From: Zestosphaera sp.
GTDB taxonomy: Archaea; Thermoproteota; Thermoprotei_A; Sulfolobales; NBVN01
Direction: 5' to 3'
Assembly (NCBI GenBank): GCA_038843015.1
Contig: JAWBSH010000001.1
Span: 85,748 to 149,747, forward strand
Length of the DNA stretch: 64,000 nt
The notes below the pieces were generated by a model that was not told the DNA's origin, ran no database searches, and saw only the letters and a list, made by a program, of their open reading frames with translations. This document shows positions 6,343-15,220 of the stretch, in pieces. Position 1 is the first letter of the stretch. Each line of letters starts with the position of its first letter. The position numbers and the translations under genes were made by a program.

Positions 6343-9336
6343 GTGATATTGGTGTCTAGTATTGATTTGGGGCGTCTGAAGTTAAGTGAAGTAGAAAAAG
6401 AAGCGAAGAAATTCTGGGAAGTAAATAACATACCTGCTAAGTGGAGGTCTTGGAGAGAAGGAAGACCCGTATTCTCGTTCTTGGAGGGACCGCCTACAGC
6501 GAACGGAGTCCCTCATATAGGGCATCTGAGGGGCAGAATATATAAAGACTTCGTCCTCAAATTCATGAGGTTACAAGGCTATAACGTGTGGGCTCAAGGA
6601 GGGTGGGACGAGCAAGGACTACCTGTCGAGGTAGAGACAGAGAAAAAACTAGGAATAAAACATAAGAAAGAGATAGGAGAGAAGATATCACCTGAAGAAT
6701 TTATAAGAAAATGTAACGAGCTAGTAGATTACTACCTGAAGTTCTGGGAAAAGCAAGCTACTACAGATATAGCGCTGTGGCTAGACCTGGAAAACGCGTA
6801 CGAGACTAGAAAACCAGAATACATAGAGCACGTATGGCACCTGATAAAGAGAGCTCACCAGGAAAACATGCTGTATGAAGGCTTCAGAGTACTCCCCTTC
6901 TGCCCTAGATGCGAGACTGTCTTAAGTGACGCGGAAGTAGACATGGGTTACGAAGAAAAGACGTCTCCCTCTATCATAGTGAAGTTTAGAGTCAAGGATG
7001 ATGAGAACACTTATCTCTTAGTGTGGACTACGACGCCGTGGACGTTAATAGATAACGAGGCTGTTGCCGTAAGCCCTAAAGGCAGGTACTGCAAACTTAG
7101 CGTCAATGACGAGTTCTGGTGGGTTGCTGAGTCGAGAGTAGAGGAGGTCCTGAAGTTAGCTAAAGCTGAAGGTGAATGCGTTGAGGTAGTTTTAGGCGAG
7201 AAACTCGCCGGGCTCGAGTACGAGCACCCTCTAATTGAGGAGGTCCCCCTACATAAATCACATGACAACGCACATAAAGTATTCACCGGAGAATTCGTGT
7301 CGTTAGATGAAGGTACTGGATTAGTACACATAGCCCCTGGTCACGGTCCCGAAGACTTCGAGCTAGGTTCTAAACACGACCTGCCAATAACTAGCAACGT
7401 AGAAATTAACGGTGTGTTTAATAGTAGTGCCGGGGTCTTTCAAGGTCTCTACGTTGATGAAGCTTCAAAGAAGGTAACTCAGGTCTTAAGGAGTAAAGGG
7501 TTGCTAATTTATTCAGGTACTATAACTCACGCATACCCACATTGCTGGAGATGCCACACACCACTAATATACAGGGCTGATAGGCAGTGGTTCATAGACA
7601 TAAGCAGGATAAAGAGTAACCTAGTAGATCAGCTAGAGAAAGTAAACATATTCCCGCCAAAACTTAAAGAAAGATTTACTAATTGGGTAGCTAACGCTAA
7701 AGACTGGACTCTCTCTAGGTCACGTGTTTGGGGGACCCCCCTACCTATATGGAGGTGCAGAAGTAATCAAAATAAACTCTTGGTTATTGGTAGCCTGAAA
7801 GAACTAAAAAGCTTAGCAATTAACGCAGACCAGTTTAGCGACTTTGAATTAACGCATAAGCCCTGGATAGATAAAGTCGAGATACGCACGAACGATTGTG
7901 ATGAATGGGTTAGGGAACCCTTCGTAATTGATGTGTGGATTGATAGCGGAATCGCCTGGTACGCCAGCGTAGACGGTCTCAGAAACAAGGACTTATTCAG
8001 TAAGTTATTCCCCTACGACTTCATAACAGAAGGAGTAGACCAAACTAGAGGCTGGTTCTACTCACTACTAGTGACTTCTGTCATGCTCACTGGGAAAGCC
8101 CCGTACAAGAACATCTTAATTCAAGGTTTAATACTAGACAAGTACGGTCGTAAGATGTCTAAACACTTAGGTAACGTCGTTTACGCAGAGGAGGCTCTTA
8201 AGAAACATGGTGCAGACGCCTTAAGACTCTACATACTGAGTACGTATCCGCCGGGCGACCCATTCATATATAACGAGGACGAAATCAAGAACGTCATAAC
8301 CTCACTAAACATAGTATGGAATGTCTTCAGGTTTGCACACACATACATGACCTTAGATAAGTTTGACCCAGAAGTCCATAAGCTGAGCGAGCTACTACAG
8401 AATGCGAGAGTAGAAGACAGGTGGATTCTCTCTAGAGTAAACACAGTAATGAGTCAGTACCTGAGTGAGTTGAAGACATATAATATACACATAGCTGTTA
8501 AGAACCTTATCTCGTTCTTCGTTGAGGACTTGAGTCACAGGTACCTCAGACTTATAAGGAGGAGAGTATGGGAAGAAGAGAGTAGCGACAGGTTCGTAGC
8601 TTATTCCGTCCTCTACTACGTCTTAAAGAGAGCTCTCAAGATGTTAGCACCTGTAACTCCACACCTAGCTGAAATACTTTGGCAGAGATTCTTCAGGTAT
8701 TATGAGAAAACGTTAGAGGAAAGCATACATCTAAGCAGTCTTGAAGAAGTAGACGAAGAGTTCGTAAGTCCCGAATTAGAAGAAGCTTTCGACAAGGTTT
8801 TCAGAGCTTTTAGCACTGTTGCTGCTTTAAGGAACTCTCTAGGCCTGAAGCTGAGATGGCCTGTGAGGACAGTCTACATATCCGCTATGCAAGAAACTCT
8901 TGAAAAACTCGCGAAGCTTAATGAGATACTCAAGTTCTTAAGCAATGCTAAAGAAGTCTCTCTCGTAGAGAGCTTGCCTCCCGCATGCCAAGAAAACGAG
9001 TTCTCCACGCTGGCGTCAGACGAGTTCACGGTTTGTATGCCTAAGAAACTTGATAAAACACTGCTTAACGAAGCACTCTCACGAGAAGTAATTAGGAGGA
9101 TTCAAGTAATGCGTAATAAGGCTAACCTCTACGTGGATGAGTTCATAGAAGTAGGTATAGAGACTGAAGAGACAGAACTTAAAGAAGCGTTGAACACGTT
9201 GAGAGACTACATAGCTAAAGAAGTTAGAGCCGCACACATCTATGACGAGATAACGAGCGACATGTTAATAGAAGATTGGGATATTGAAGGCATGAAAGTC
9301 AAGATAGGCATAAAGAGACTAAAAGAACTTAATTAA
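6343..9336 (+). CDS. ileS: Isoleucyl-tRNA synthetase
   Basis: 997 residues, a full-length class I synthetase of the archaeal/eukaryal IleRS type. The HIGH motif is at 58-61 (PHIGHL), the CP1 editing domain follows (TTTPWTL, then DEGTGLVHIAPGHGPEDFE), and the signature loop reads KMSKHLGN at about 604. A zinc-ligand set CPRC/CETVL is near residue 187. It charges tRNA-Ile and hydrolyses Val-tRNA-Ile. Possible starts are GTG 6343, TTG 6349 and GTG 6352; a GGTGAT at 6342-6347 could serve as ribosome binding site for 6352, while TATA spacing suits 6343. Monocistronic. Confidence 0.97.
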   Translation: MILVSSIDLGRLKLSEVEKEAKKFWEVNNIPAKWRSWREGRPVFSFLEGPPTANGVPHIGHLRGRIYKDFVLKFMRLQGYNVWAQGGWDEQGLPVEVETEKKLGIKHKKEIGEKISPEEFIRKCNELVDYYLKFWEKQATTDIALWLDLENAYETRKPEYIEHVWHLIKRAHQENMLYEGFRVLPFCPRCETVLSDAEVDMGYEEKTSPSIIVKFRVKDDENTYLLVWTTTPWTLIDNEAVAVSPKGRYCKLSVNDEFWWVAESRVEEVLKLAKAEGECVEVVLGEKLAGLEYEHPLIEEVPLHKSHDNAHKVFTGEFVSLDEGTGLVHIAPGHGPEDFELGSKHDLPITSNVEINGVFNSSAGVFQGLYVDEASKKVTQVLRSKGLLIYSGTITHAYPHCWRCHTPLIYRADRQWFIDISRIKSNLVDQLEKVNIFPPKLKERFTNWVANAKDWTLSRSRVWGTPLPIWRCRSNQNKLLVIGSLKELKSLAINADQFSDFELTHKPWIDKVEIRTNDCDEWVREPFVIDVWIDSGIAWYASVDGLRNKDLFSKLFPYDFITEGVDQTRGWFYSLLVTSVMLTGKAPYKNILIQGLILDKYGRKMSKHLGNVVYAEEALKKHGADALRLYILSTYPPGDPFIYNEDEIKNVITSLNIVWNVFRFAHTYMTLDKFDPEVHKLSELLQNARVEDRWILSRVNTVMSQYLSELKTYNIHIAVKNLISFFVEDLSHRYLRLIRRRVWEEESSDRFVAYSVLYYVLKRALKMLAPVTPHLAEILWQRFFRYYEKTLEESIHLSSLEEVDEEFVSPELEEAFDKVFRAFSTVAALRNSLGLKLRWPVRTVYISAMQETLEKLAKLNEILKFLSNAKEVSLVESLPPACQENEFSTLASDEFTVCMPKKLDKTLLNEALSREVIRRIQVMRNKANLYVDEFIEVGIETEETELKEALNTLRDYIAKEVRAAHIYDEITSDMLIEDWDIEGMKVKIGIKRLKELN

Positions 9337-9466
9337 AGAACTAATTTCTCAGAGCACGATAAGGAGGCCTCTCTACTTAAATCACGTTTCTTCACTTGAG
9401 ATGAGTGAACTTTCTCAGAGCTAATATATTACTCGTGTAAGCTAGGTGTATGTTGGGTGTGGGTGG
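9337..9466. other. Intergenic promoter region of the aIF2B-type pair
   Basis: About 130 bases. TTCTCAGAGC occurs twice (about 9346 and 9412). CTAATATATTA near 9420-9430 is a plausible TATA box for the downstream operon. Nothing else is seen. Confidence 0.35.
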
Positions 9467-10462
9467 GTGACTCGCGCAGTTTGCGAAGACCTCCGACATA
9501 GAGCGTATAAATTTATTCAAGACGTCAGCAGAGGTGTTGTGTTAGGCTCTACAGAAGTCGCTACTGGTTCATTAGAAATCATAAAAGATGCGTCGATTTT
9601 ATGCAAGAACACATTTAGAGAGTTTCTAGTTGACTTTATCCCCTCAATAGTTGCTTCTAGACCGCCTTCCCAGGTAGTAGAGAATATACTTCGCAAATAC
9701 CTTGAAGAATTCACTAAGCTGAAAACCGAAAAAGGGTTTGAGGAGGCTGTGGATGAGACACAAAATATCGTAGACTCTCTTATTAAAGAACTTAATCTAG
9801 TTAGGGACTTGATAGCAGAGATAGGTTCTAGGCGAATCGAGAATGGCGATACTATCTTAACACACTCTTACAGCACTACAGTGTTAAGAACTCTTGAGAA
9901 GGCTATTAAGAAAGGCCTCACTTTCAGAGTTTACGTAACTGAGTCTAGGCCTATAGGGGAGGGCAGAGTAACTGCTAGTAGCCTGAGCAAGCTAGGGATC
10001 GAGACTACGCTGATCGTAGACTCAGCTGTTAGGTATGTAATGAAACACGTGAATAAGGTGTTGGTCGGAGCGGACGCTATAGCTGTGAATGGCGCTATAG
10101 TGAATAAAGTAGGTACTTCAACAATAGCATTAGTAGCTAAGGAAGCTAGATCTCGTTTATTTGTTTTAGCTGGGATCTACAAGCTGTCTTTTGAGACAGT
10201 CTTTGGCGAATTAATAGAGCAGGTATTTCTCGAAGATATAAACCTGATTATACCTAAAGAAAAAATTCGGGAGCTCCCGAATAAGGTAAGAGTTAGCGCG
10301 CCACTATTTGATGTCACGCCTCCGGAATATATAGACGCGATAATCACAGAGAGAGGAGTCTTAGCTCCTCAAGCAATACCAGTCCTGGTTGCGAGTCTTT
10401 ACGGGTGGCCTCCCAAGATCAAGTCTTTAAAAGAGTTGCTAGATGAGGTGAGCAAGAATTGA
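9467..10462 (+). CDS. aIF2B alpha/beta/delta-type paralogue lacking the catalytic Cys
   Basis: 331 residues from a GTG at 9467 (TRAVCEDLR), preceded by GGTG-rich sequence. It has the IF-2B/ribose-1,5-bisphosphate isomerase fold: GSRRIENGD, THSYST, VLVGADAIAVNGAIVNKVGTS, and a C-terminal FDVTPPEYIDAIITERG. Where the downstream paralogue and characterised isomerases have Cys (THC), this protein has Ser (S134), while the second catalytic residue, the Asp in GAD (D203), is kept. It may therefore be a regulatory aIF2B-alpha-like subunit or an enzyme with another substrate. It overlaps the next gene by TTGA, so the two are co-translated and may form a complex. Confidence 0.8.
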   Translation: MTRAVCEDLRHRAYKFIQDVSRGVVLGSTEVATGSLEIIKDASILCKNTFREFLVDFIPSIVASRPPSQVVENILRKYLEEFTKLKTEKGFEEAVDETQNIVDSLIKELNLVRDLIAEIGSRRIENGDTILTHSYSTTVLRTLEKAIKKGLTFRVYVTESRPIGEGRVTASSLSKLGIETTLIVDSAVRYVMKHVNKVLVGADAIAVNGAIVNKVGTSTIALVAKEARSRLFVLAGIYKLSFETVFGELIEQVFLEDINLIIPKEKIRELPNKVRVSAPLFDVTPPEYIDAIITERGVLAPQAIPVLVASLYGWPPKIKSLKELLDEVSKN

Positions 10463-11445
10463 GTCCTGAGTATAAGCTTCCTAAAGAAGTAGTAGAGATT
10501 TACGAGGGCATCAAAAACATGAGTATAAGAGGGGCTGGGAAAATAGCTAAGTACGCGGTTCTTGCGTTAATGAAAGCTGCGGAAGACTTCAAGAGCGATG
10601 AAACACGTGATTTCCTTAGATACATGGAGTACGTGGGTTCTTACTTGAGGAGCTCTAGACCTACAGCAGTCTCTCTACCTAACGCTATAACGTACGTCCT
10701 AACGAGGCTAAGGAAACAAAGTATTACCTCAGTAGAAGAAGGTAAGCAAATAGTTATTAGCTCAGCCCAAGAATTCATGAGGAGAGCTGATGAAGCTCTT
10801 AAAATAATAGGTGAGTTAGGTTCTAGGCGAATCGAGAACGGCGACATCATAATGACTCACTGCCACAGCACTGCAGCCACGTCAGTAATAGCTACCGCAT
10901 ATAAGAAAGGAAAAATAAATGTTGTTTATGTTAAAGAGACACGCCCGGCTTTCCAAGGCTTAATCACGGCTAAAGCTCTAGCAGAGGAAGGTCTCGAAGT
11001 AGTCGTAATACCTGACTCTTCTGTAAGGTACTTCATGAAGAAGGTAGATAAGGTCGTAGTAGGAGCTGACACCGTAGCAGCCAACGGAGCAGTAGTCAAT
11101 AAGATAGGGACGTCTCTGGTGGCCCTAGCAGCCAAAGAAGCAAGAGTTCGTTTTTACGTTGCGACAGAAACCTTCAAGTTTAGCCCCTACACACTACTAG
11201 GAGAGTTAGTCCCCATAGAGGTTAGAGACCCTAGAGAAGTAGTTGATGATGAGTGGATGAAAGAAAATAAGAATGTGAAGATATTTAACCCAGTCTTCGA
11301 CGTCACGCCCCCAGAATATATAGACGCGATAATCACAGAGAGAGGAGTAATACCCCCGCAAGCCGCACTACTACTGCTAATCGAAGACTACGGTACTGAG
11401 TTGAGAGAAGTAGGAGTAAATATTCCGACGGCGTGGGAAGAATAA
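10459..11445 (+). CDS. Ribose-1,5-bisphosphate isomerase (R15Pi, e2b2 type)
   Basis: 328 residues; TTG start inside the stop codon of the preceding paralogue. THCHSTAA carries the catalytic Cys at C135 and VVVGADTVAANGA the catalytic Asp at D204, both as in the characterised Thermococcus enzyme. ETRPAFQG and NKIGTSLVALAAKE are also shared. The known reaction converts ribose-1,5-bisphosphate to ribulose-1,5-bisphosphate in the archaeal AMP/nucleoside pentose-bisphosphate pathway, normally feeding a type III RuBisCO. No RuBisCO or AMP phosphorylase gene is in this window. Annotation as aIF2B is the common alternative. Confidence 0.85.
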   Translation: MSPEYKLPKEVVEIYEGIKNMSIRGAGKIAKYAVLALMKAAEDFKSDETRDFLRYMEYVGSYLRSSRPTAVSLPNAITYVLTRLRKQSITSVEEGKQIVISSAQEFMRRADEALKIIGELGSRRIENGDIIMTHCHSTAATSVIATAYKKGKINVVYVKETRPAFQGLITAKALAEEGLEVVVIPDSSVRYFMKKVDKVVVGADTVAANGAVVNKIGTSLVALAAKEARVRFYVATETFKFSPYTLLGELVPIEVRDPREVVDDEWMKENKNVKIFNPVFDVTPPEYIDAIITERGVIPPQAALLLLIEDYGTELREVGVNIPTAWEE

Positions 11446-11468
11446 CCGCACTTAACAATGCTTTAAAT

Positions 11469-12482
11469 TCAGAGCACTATCGTTCTTATGTTCAGCTTGT
11501 TTGTAACGTAGTCTGCAAACACTTTACTCTGAGAGCTTCTCGCGTTATTAACTACAAGCAACTTGGGTCTCGAGCGATCCACGTACTCAATTAAGCCTTT
11601 AAAATCGGAATGGTCGCTGAAAGCTACTAAGTAGCTGTTGCTCCCGACCCTCCTGTAGGGCTTCTTGAATTCCCAGCCACTAAGCGTCACGTGACTCACT
11701 CTACTATTTTCTTTGAGTCTAGGATAGCTAGTTGAGTGAGTTAAGTAGACATACCAACCGTCTCTTACAACTTCCATGCCCTCACGTGAATTTATATGGA
11801 AGTACTCACCGAACCTCATCCCGTATTTTTCAGCGATCTTAGACAGTGAGTACTGTTTATGGCTGAGGACGAAAGGAGCTATAACACCGCGTTCACGCAG
11901 AACCTGCATCACTTCCTGAACTTTACCGTAGTAAGCGTATAAGTGTACAGGACCCTTGCTAAGCAACTCATTAATCAGGTCTGCTAAGATAGTCTCAATA
12001 AAATCATCGAATTCCCTAATGTATGAGGGATGACCATACACAGCATCTATGACTAACACGTCAGGTTGGATGACTTCAGTACCCCTACCAACCTTCTTAA
12101 AGTCGCTCGTGTACCCTATAGTTGTGTTGTCTTCATACTCGACTAGCACCTGCGCTGTTCCAGGTATGTGGACAGCCTTCTTAAAAACTAGTCTAAGACC
12201 TCCTACTTCGTAAGGTTGGTCATAATTAAGCGGAACAAACAATGATGAGTCGTTAAATTCTGTCACTACAGAGAGCCACTCGAGAGTAAGCGGTGTACCA
12301 ACTATCTTCTGTCTGCGTCTCACTGATTCAGTAAGTCTTACTATATGATCTCTATGAACGTGAGTCACTATTCTCTCGTGAGAATCCTCGTGCCCGTCAA
12401 TAACTACAGACTCATTAACTGATATGCCTCCGTGGTCGTTCACTCTGATCAAAGCTTTCTCCAGAAGTGACTCGACACTCAC
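11469..12482 (-). CDS. Metallo-beta-lactamase fold hydrolase, RNA/DNA nuclease-like
   Basis: 337 residues. HVHRDH at 41-46 is the HxHxDH zinc motif; VHIPGTAQV around 113 supplies the next His and GYTSDF the bridging Asp. SDHSDFKGL near residue 299 resembles the C-terminal motif of the exonuclease-like (COG1236-type) branch, in which the His after the beta-CASP insertion completes the site. The protein is shorter than CPSF-type nucleases and lacks KH domains. It is most likely a cytoplasmic single- or double-stranded nucleic acid processing enzyme, but the substrate is unknown. Convergent with the isomerase gene. Confidence 0.65.
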   Translation of the reverse strand: MSVESLLEKALIRVNDHGGISVNESVVIDGHEDSHERIVTHVHRDHIVRLTESVRRRQKIVGTPLTLEWLSVVTEFNDSSLFVPLNYDQPYEVGGLRLVFKKAVHIPGTAQVLVEYEDNTTIGYTSDFKKVGRGTEVIQPDVLVIDAVYGHPSYIREFDDFIETILADLINELLSKGPVHLYAYYGKVQEVMQVLRERGVIAPFVLSHKQYSLSKIAEKYGMRFGEYFHINSREGMEVVRDGWYVYLTHSTSYPRLKENSRVSHVTLSGWEFKKPYRRVGSNSYLVAFSDHSDFKGLIEYVDRSRPKLLVVNNARSSQSKVFADYVTNKLNIRTIVL

Positions 12483-12577
12483 TGAGTATCCCTGCCAAGA
12501 TTATTAGAGAAGAGCAAAATTAATAAAAGCAAATCTGCTGGAAAATTCTTGAGACCTGATTAAGTCATTATGTAGCC

Positions 12578-13852
12578 TCAGATTACTGTCTCGTAGTAAG
12601 TGGCTAATACCTTTCTTAACTCTTCAATGTCTGGATTTATTGTTGGTGCGTCACCAACTACTTCTCTCACCACGTCTGGGTCTTTTAGCCCGTGCCCCGT
12701 TATCAACACTACTACCTCCTCATCCTTGTCTATAAGCTTGTCCTGAAGAGCCTTCATAAGTCCGGCTAAAGACGCTGCCCCAGATGGCTCAGCAAATACT
12801 CCCTCAGTACTAGCCAGAGCCTTCATAGCTTCAACAATCAGAGAATCTTCAACTTCTTCTGCCTTGCCTCTAGTGACTTGAAGAGCTGCTAGTCCTGCGT
12901 CACCATCCCAGGGGTATGGGTCTTCAAGACCCCAGGCTATAGTGTGTGGGTGGTCCCAGGGGCGTATATTGAAGGGGTCTTGTTTTTCTTTGAAAGCTCT
13001 GACGAACGGCGGGTTACCTGTTGACTGCACAGCAAACAACTTAGGATACTCATTAATTAGACCTAATTCTATGTAGTCTCTGAATCCCTTCCAAACACCA
13101 GTCAACAGTGAAGCAGCACCTACTGGGACAAAAACCCAGTCTGGCGTCACCCAATTCATTTGCTCTACTATCTCGTAAGAGATTGTTTTAGAGCCCTCTA
13201 TCTGGTACGGGTTGAAGGGACCGAAGCTAGGTGACGGGAAGAATCCGAATTTCTCGTAAGCTAGCTTCATCATCTTGACTGTAGGGTCTTCTCTGCCGAG
13301 ACCCCGCACCTTAACTACCTTAGCTCCGTAGAAAAGTAGCTGGGCTATCTTACTATAACTAGCTTGCTCTATGACGAAAGCATAGACCTCCATTCCAGTC
13401 CTGGCAGCGTAAGCTGATAAAGCAACTGCCGCGTTTCCTGATGAGGCGGTAACTAACTTGCTATAGCCGAATTCTTTAGCAACGCTGACAGCAACTGACA
13501 TGCCGCGATCTTTATAGGATGCTGTCGGGTTTCTAGTCTCGTCTTTAATCCATAAAGACTTAACGCCGAGCTTCTCAGCAAGTCTTCGAGCTTTAATTAA
13601 CGGGGTAGCTCCCTCATTAAGTGTGACGATGTTTTCACTGTTTTGGGGCGGTAGCAAGTCAAAGTATTTCCATTGACTAGTTAGAGGCTTCTTGCTGACG
13701 TAATCTCTAGTATAGAAATTCTTGAGTGCTTCATAATCGTAGTTTATGTCTAGCCGACCTAAGTCGTTCTTTAAGCACAGGGATGGCTTGTCCTCATACT
13801 TGTAGGTAGTGCCGCAACGAGAACAAGTGAGGTTCTTTATGTATTTTGACAT
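12578..13852 (-). CDS. thrC: Threonine synthase
   Basis: 424 residues. An N-terminal zinc ribbon remnant (CSRCGTTY at 10-17, then a single C26) precedes a fold-type II PLP domain with NPTASYKDRGMS, where K114 forms the Schiff base. VTASSGNAAVALSAYAA is the phosphate-binding region and VFVPVGAA the second. The enzyme converts O-phosphohomoserine to threonine. Other PLP lyases such as cysteate synthase share the fold, but the zinc ribbon and NPTxSxKDR favour threonine synthase. Other threonine pathway genes are not adjacent. Confidence 0.9.
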   Translation of the reverse strand: MSKYIKNLTCSRCGTTYKYEDKPSLCLKNDLGRLDINYDYEALKNFYTRDYVSKKPLTSQWKYFDLLPPQNSENIVTLNEGATPLIKARRLAEKLGVKSLWIKDETRNPTASYKDRGMSVAVSVAKEFGYSKLVTASSGNAAVALSAYAARTGMEVYAFVIEQASYSKIAQLLFYGAKVVKVRGLGREDPTVKMMKLAYEKFGFFPSPSFGPFNPYQIEGSKTISYEIVEQMNWVTPDWVFVPVGAASLLTGVWKGFRDYIELGLINEYPKLFAVQSTGNPPFVRAFKEKQDPFNIRPWDHPHTIAWGLEDPYPWDGDAGLAALQVTRGKAEEVEDSLIVEAMKALASTEGVFAEPSGAASLAGLMKALQDKLIDKDEEVVVLITGHGLKDPDVVREVVGDAPTINPDIEELRKVLATYYETVI

Positions 13853-13983
13853 ACTGTTCTAGCCTCCACACAAGTAGTTACTGAAGGCTTTTTAGTATGA
13901 CTTAAACTAAGCAAGATATACTGCTTGATTTGCTCTTCCATATTTTAAAGAAAAACTTACTTAATCTAAATTAAATGTTCTCG

Positions 13984-15201
13984 CTATACCCAGTAATTTG
14001 CTGGGAAGTGAATAGCTCTTGTGGGGCACACAGTAGTGCAGACGCCGCAACCGTAACACTTACTAGTATCGACGACAGCCACTCTAGTGTTGCCTTTAGG
14101 AAGCACGTGTACGGCGTCGTAAGTGCATGACTGCTCGCAGAGACCGCAAGCAATACATTTTTCTTCTGAAACTACGGGATTCTTAACTTCATACCACCCG
14201 GCTAGCTCGGGCTTGAGGTGCTTTAACGCAATACCTCTTATATCTTCTATGCTTGAGTAGCCATGCTCCTTCAACCACTTAGCAACACCCTCAGCTAATC
14301 TCCTGAATACTTGAGGACCTTCTAGTATGGCTTGAGTACAGACTTGAACGGCTGTAGCGCCTGCCATAACGTACTCAATCACGTCTTCAGGCTGAGAAAT
14401 CCCTCCAACCCCAATTACAGGCAACTTACTTATTTTTGCTATCTCAGCTACTACGGCGACTCCTAGAGGTTTTATAGCAGGTCCCGAGAGCCACCCGTGT
14501 CCGTTAGGCCCTCCCATAATAGGTCTTCCGCTCTCTACGTCTATGTGTAGTGTGGGGCCTATAGTGTTTATCGCTACGACACCGTCAACACCTACCTTCT
14601 CAAGCTCTCTTATCATTTCTTTAAGACCTATTAGATGAGGGCTTAACTTAGGGAATACCGGGACTTCCACAACTTCTTTCAGTGCTTTAGCTGACTCAAC
14701 GACAGGCTTATACTCAAAGCCCACATAATGTGTTGAGAACTCAATACCTTGAGCACCTGCCTTCACAGCTTTAGGACCTAACTCTCTGAGTTCGTGCGCC
14801 CAGTACCCTAAGCTAGCTATAAGTGGTATTCCGTGCTTCTCGGCAACTCTCCTAGCGTAAGGTAACTCCACGTTAAACCACTGCTCGGGCGGCAAGTCAG
14901 ACCAGAGCTCAGCGTTTAAGAATCCATAGTATGCTCCTCTAACATTTACTATCTTAGTTACTAGTTTTCCGTTCTCGTATTTAGGCGACATTAACCCTAA
15001 ATACCCTCTATTAATGACGCCCATGTGAGGTCTCGGGACTTTAGCCGGCTTAATACCTATAGTCTTAGCTACTAAGCCTCCAGCACCACCCTCAGCAAGC
15101 AACTCCATAGCTTTGCCATCTCTTGATATAGGACATGCGGAGTTCAGTATCGGGTTCCTGAATTTTAGACCAGCTATCTCAACAGATATTTCTACACTCA
15201 T
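13984..15201 (-). CDS. PreA-like dihydropyrimidine/dihydroorotate dehydrogenase-type flavoprotein with two [4Fe-4S] clusters
   Basis: 405 residues. Residues 1-310 form an FMN TIM barrel of the DHOD/PreA type (FRNPILNSACPIS, FPKLSPHL around K185, IGVGGISQPEDV, then GATAVQVCTQ). Residues 349-359 (CIACGLCEQSC) and 382-392 (CYGCGVCTTVC) are two ferredoxin cluster motifs. PreA reduces uracil/thymine or related rings with a PreT partner; no PreT is adjacent here. The E. coli protein YgfK contains a comparable module in a purine cluster. With the neighbouring SsnA-like, carbamate kinase and YgeW-like genes, a role in heterocycle catabolism is inferred. The start ATG at 15201 lies 19 bases from the SsnA-like stop, so one transcript is likely. 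Confidence 0.8.
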   Translation of the reverse strand: MSVEISVEIAGLKFRNPILNSACPISRDGKAMELLAEGGAGGLVAKTIGIKPAKVPRPHMGVINRGYLGLMSPKYENGKLVTKIVNVRGAYYGFLNAELWSDLPPEQWFNVELPYARRVAEKHGIPLIASLGYWAHELRELGPKAVKAGAQGIEFSTHYVGFEYKPVVESAKALKEVVEVPVFPKLSPHLIGLKEMIRELEKVGVDGVVAINTIGPTLHIDVESGRPIMGGPNGHGWLSGPAIKPLGVAVVAEIAKISKLPVIGVGGISQPEDVIEYVMAGATAVQVCTQAILEGPQVFRRLAEGVAKWLKEHGYSSIEDIRGIALKHLKPELAGWYEVKNPVVSEEKCIACGLCEQSCTYDAVHVLPKGNTRVAVVDTSKCYGCGVCTTVCPTRAIHFPANYWV

Positions 15202-15220
15202 GTGACATCACCTAATAAAC

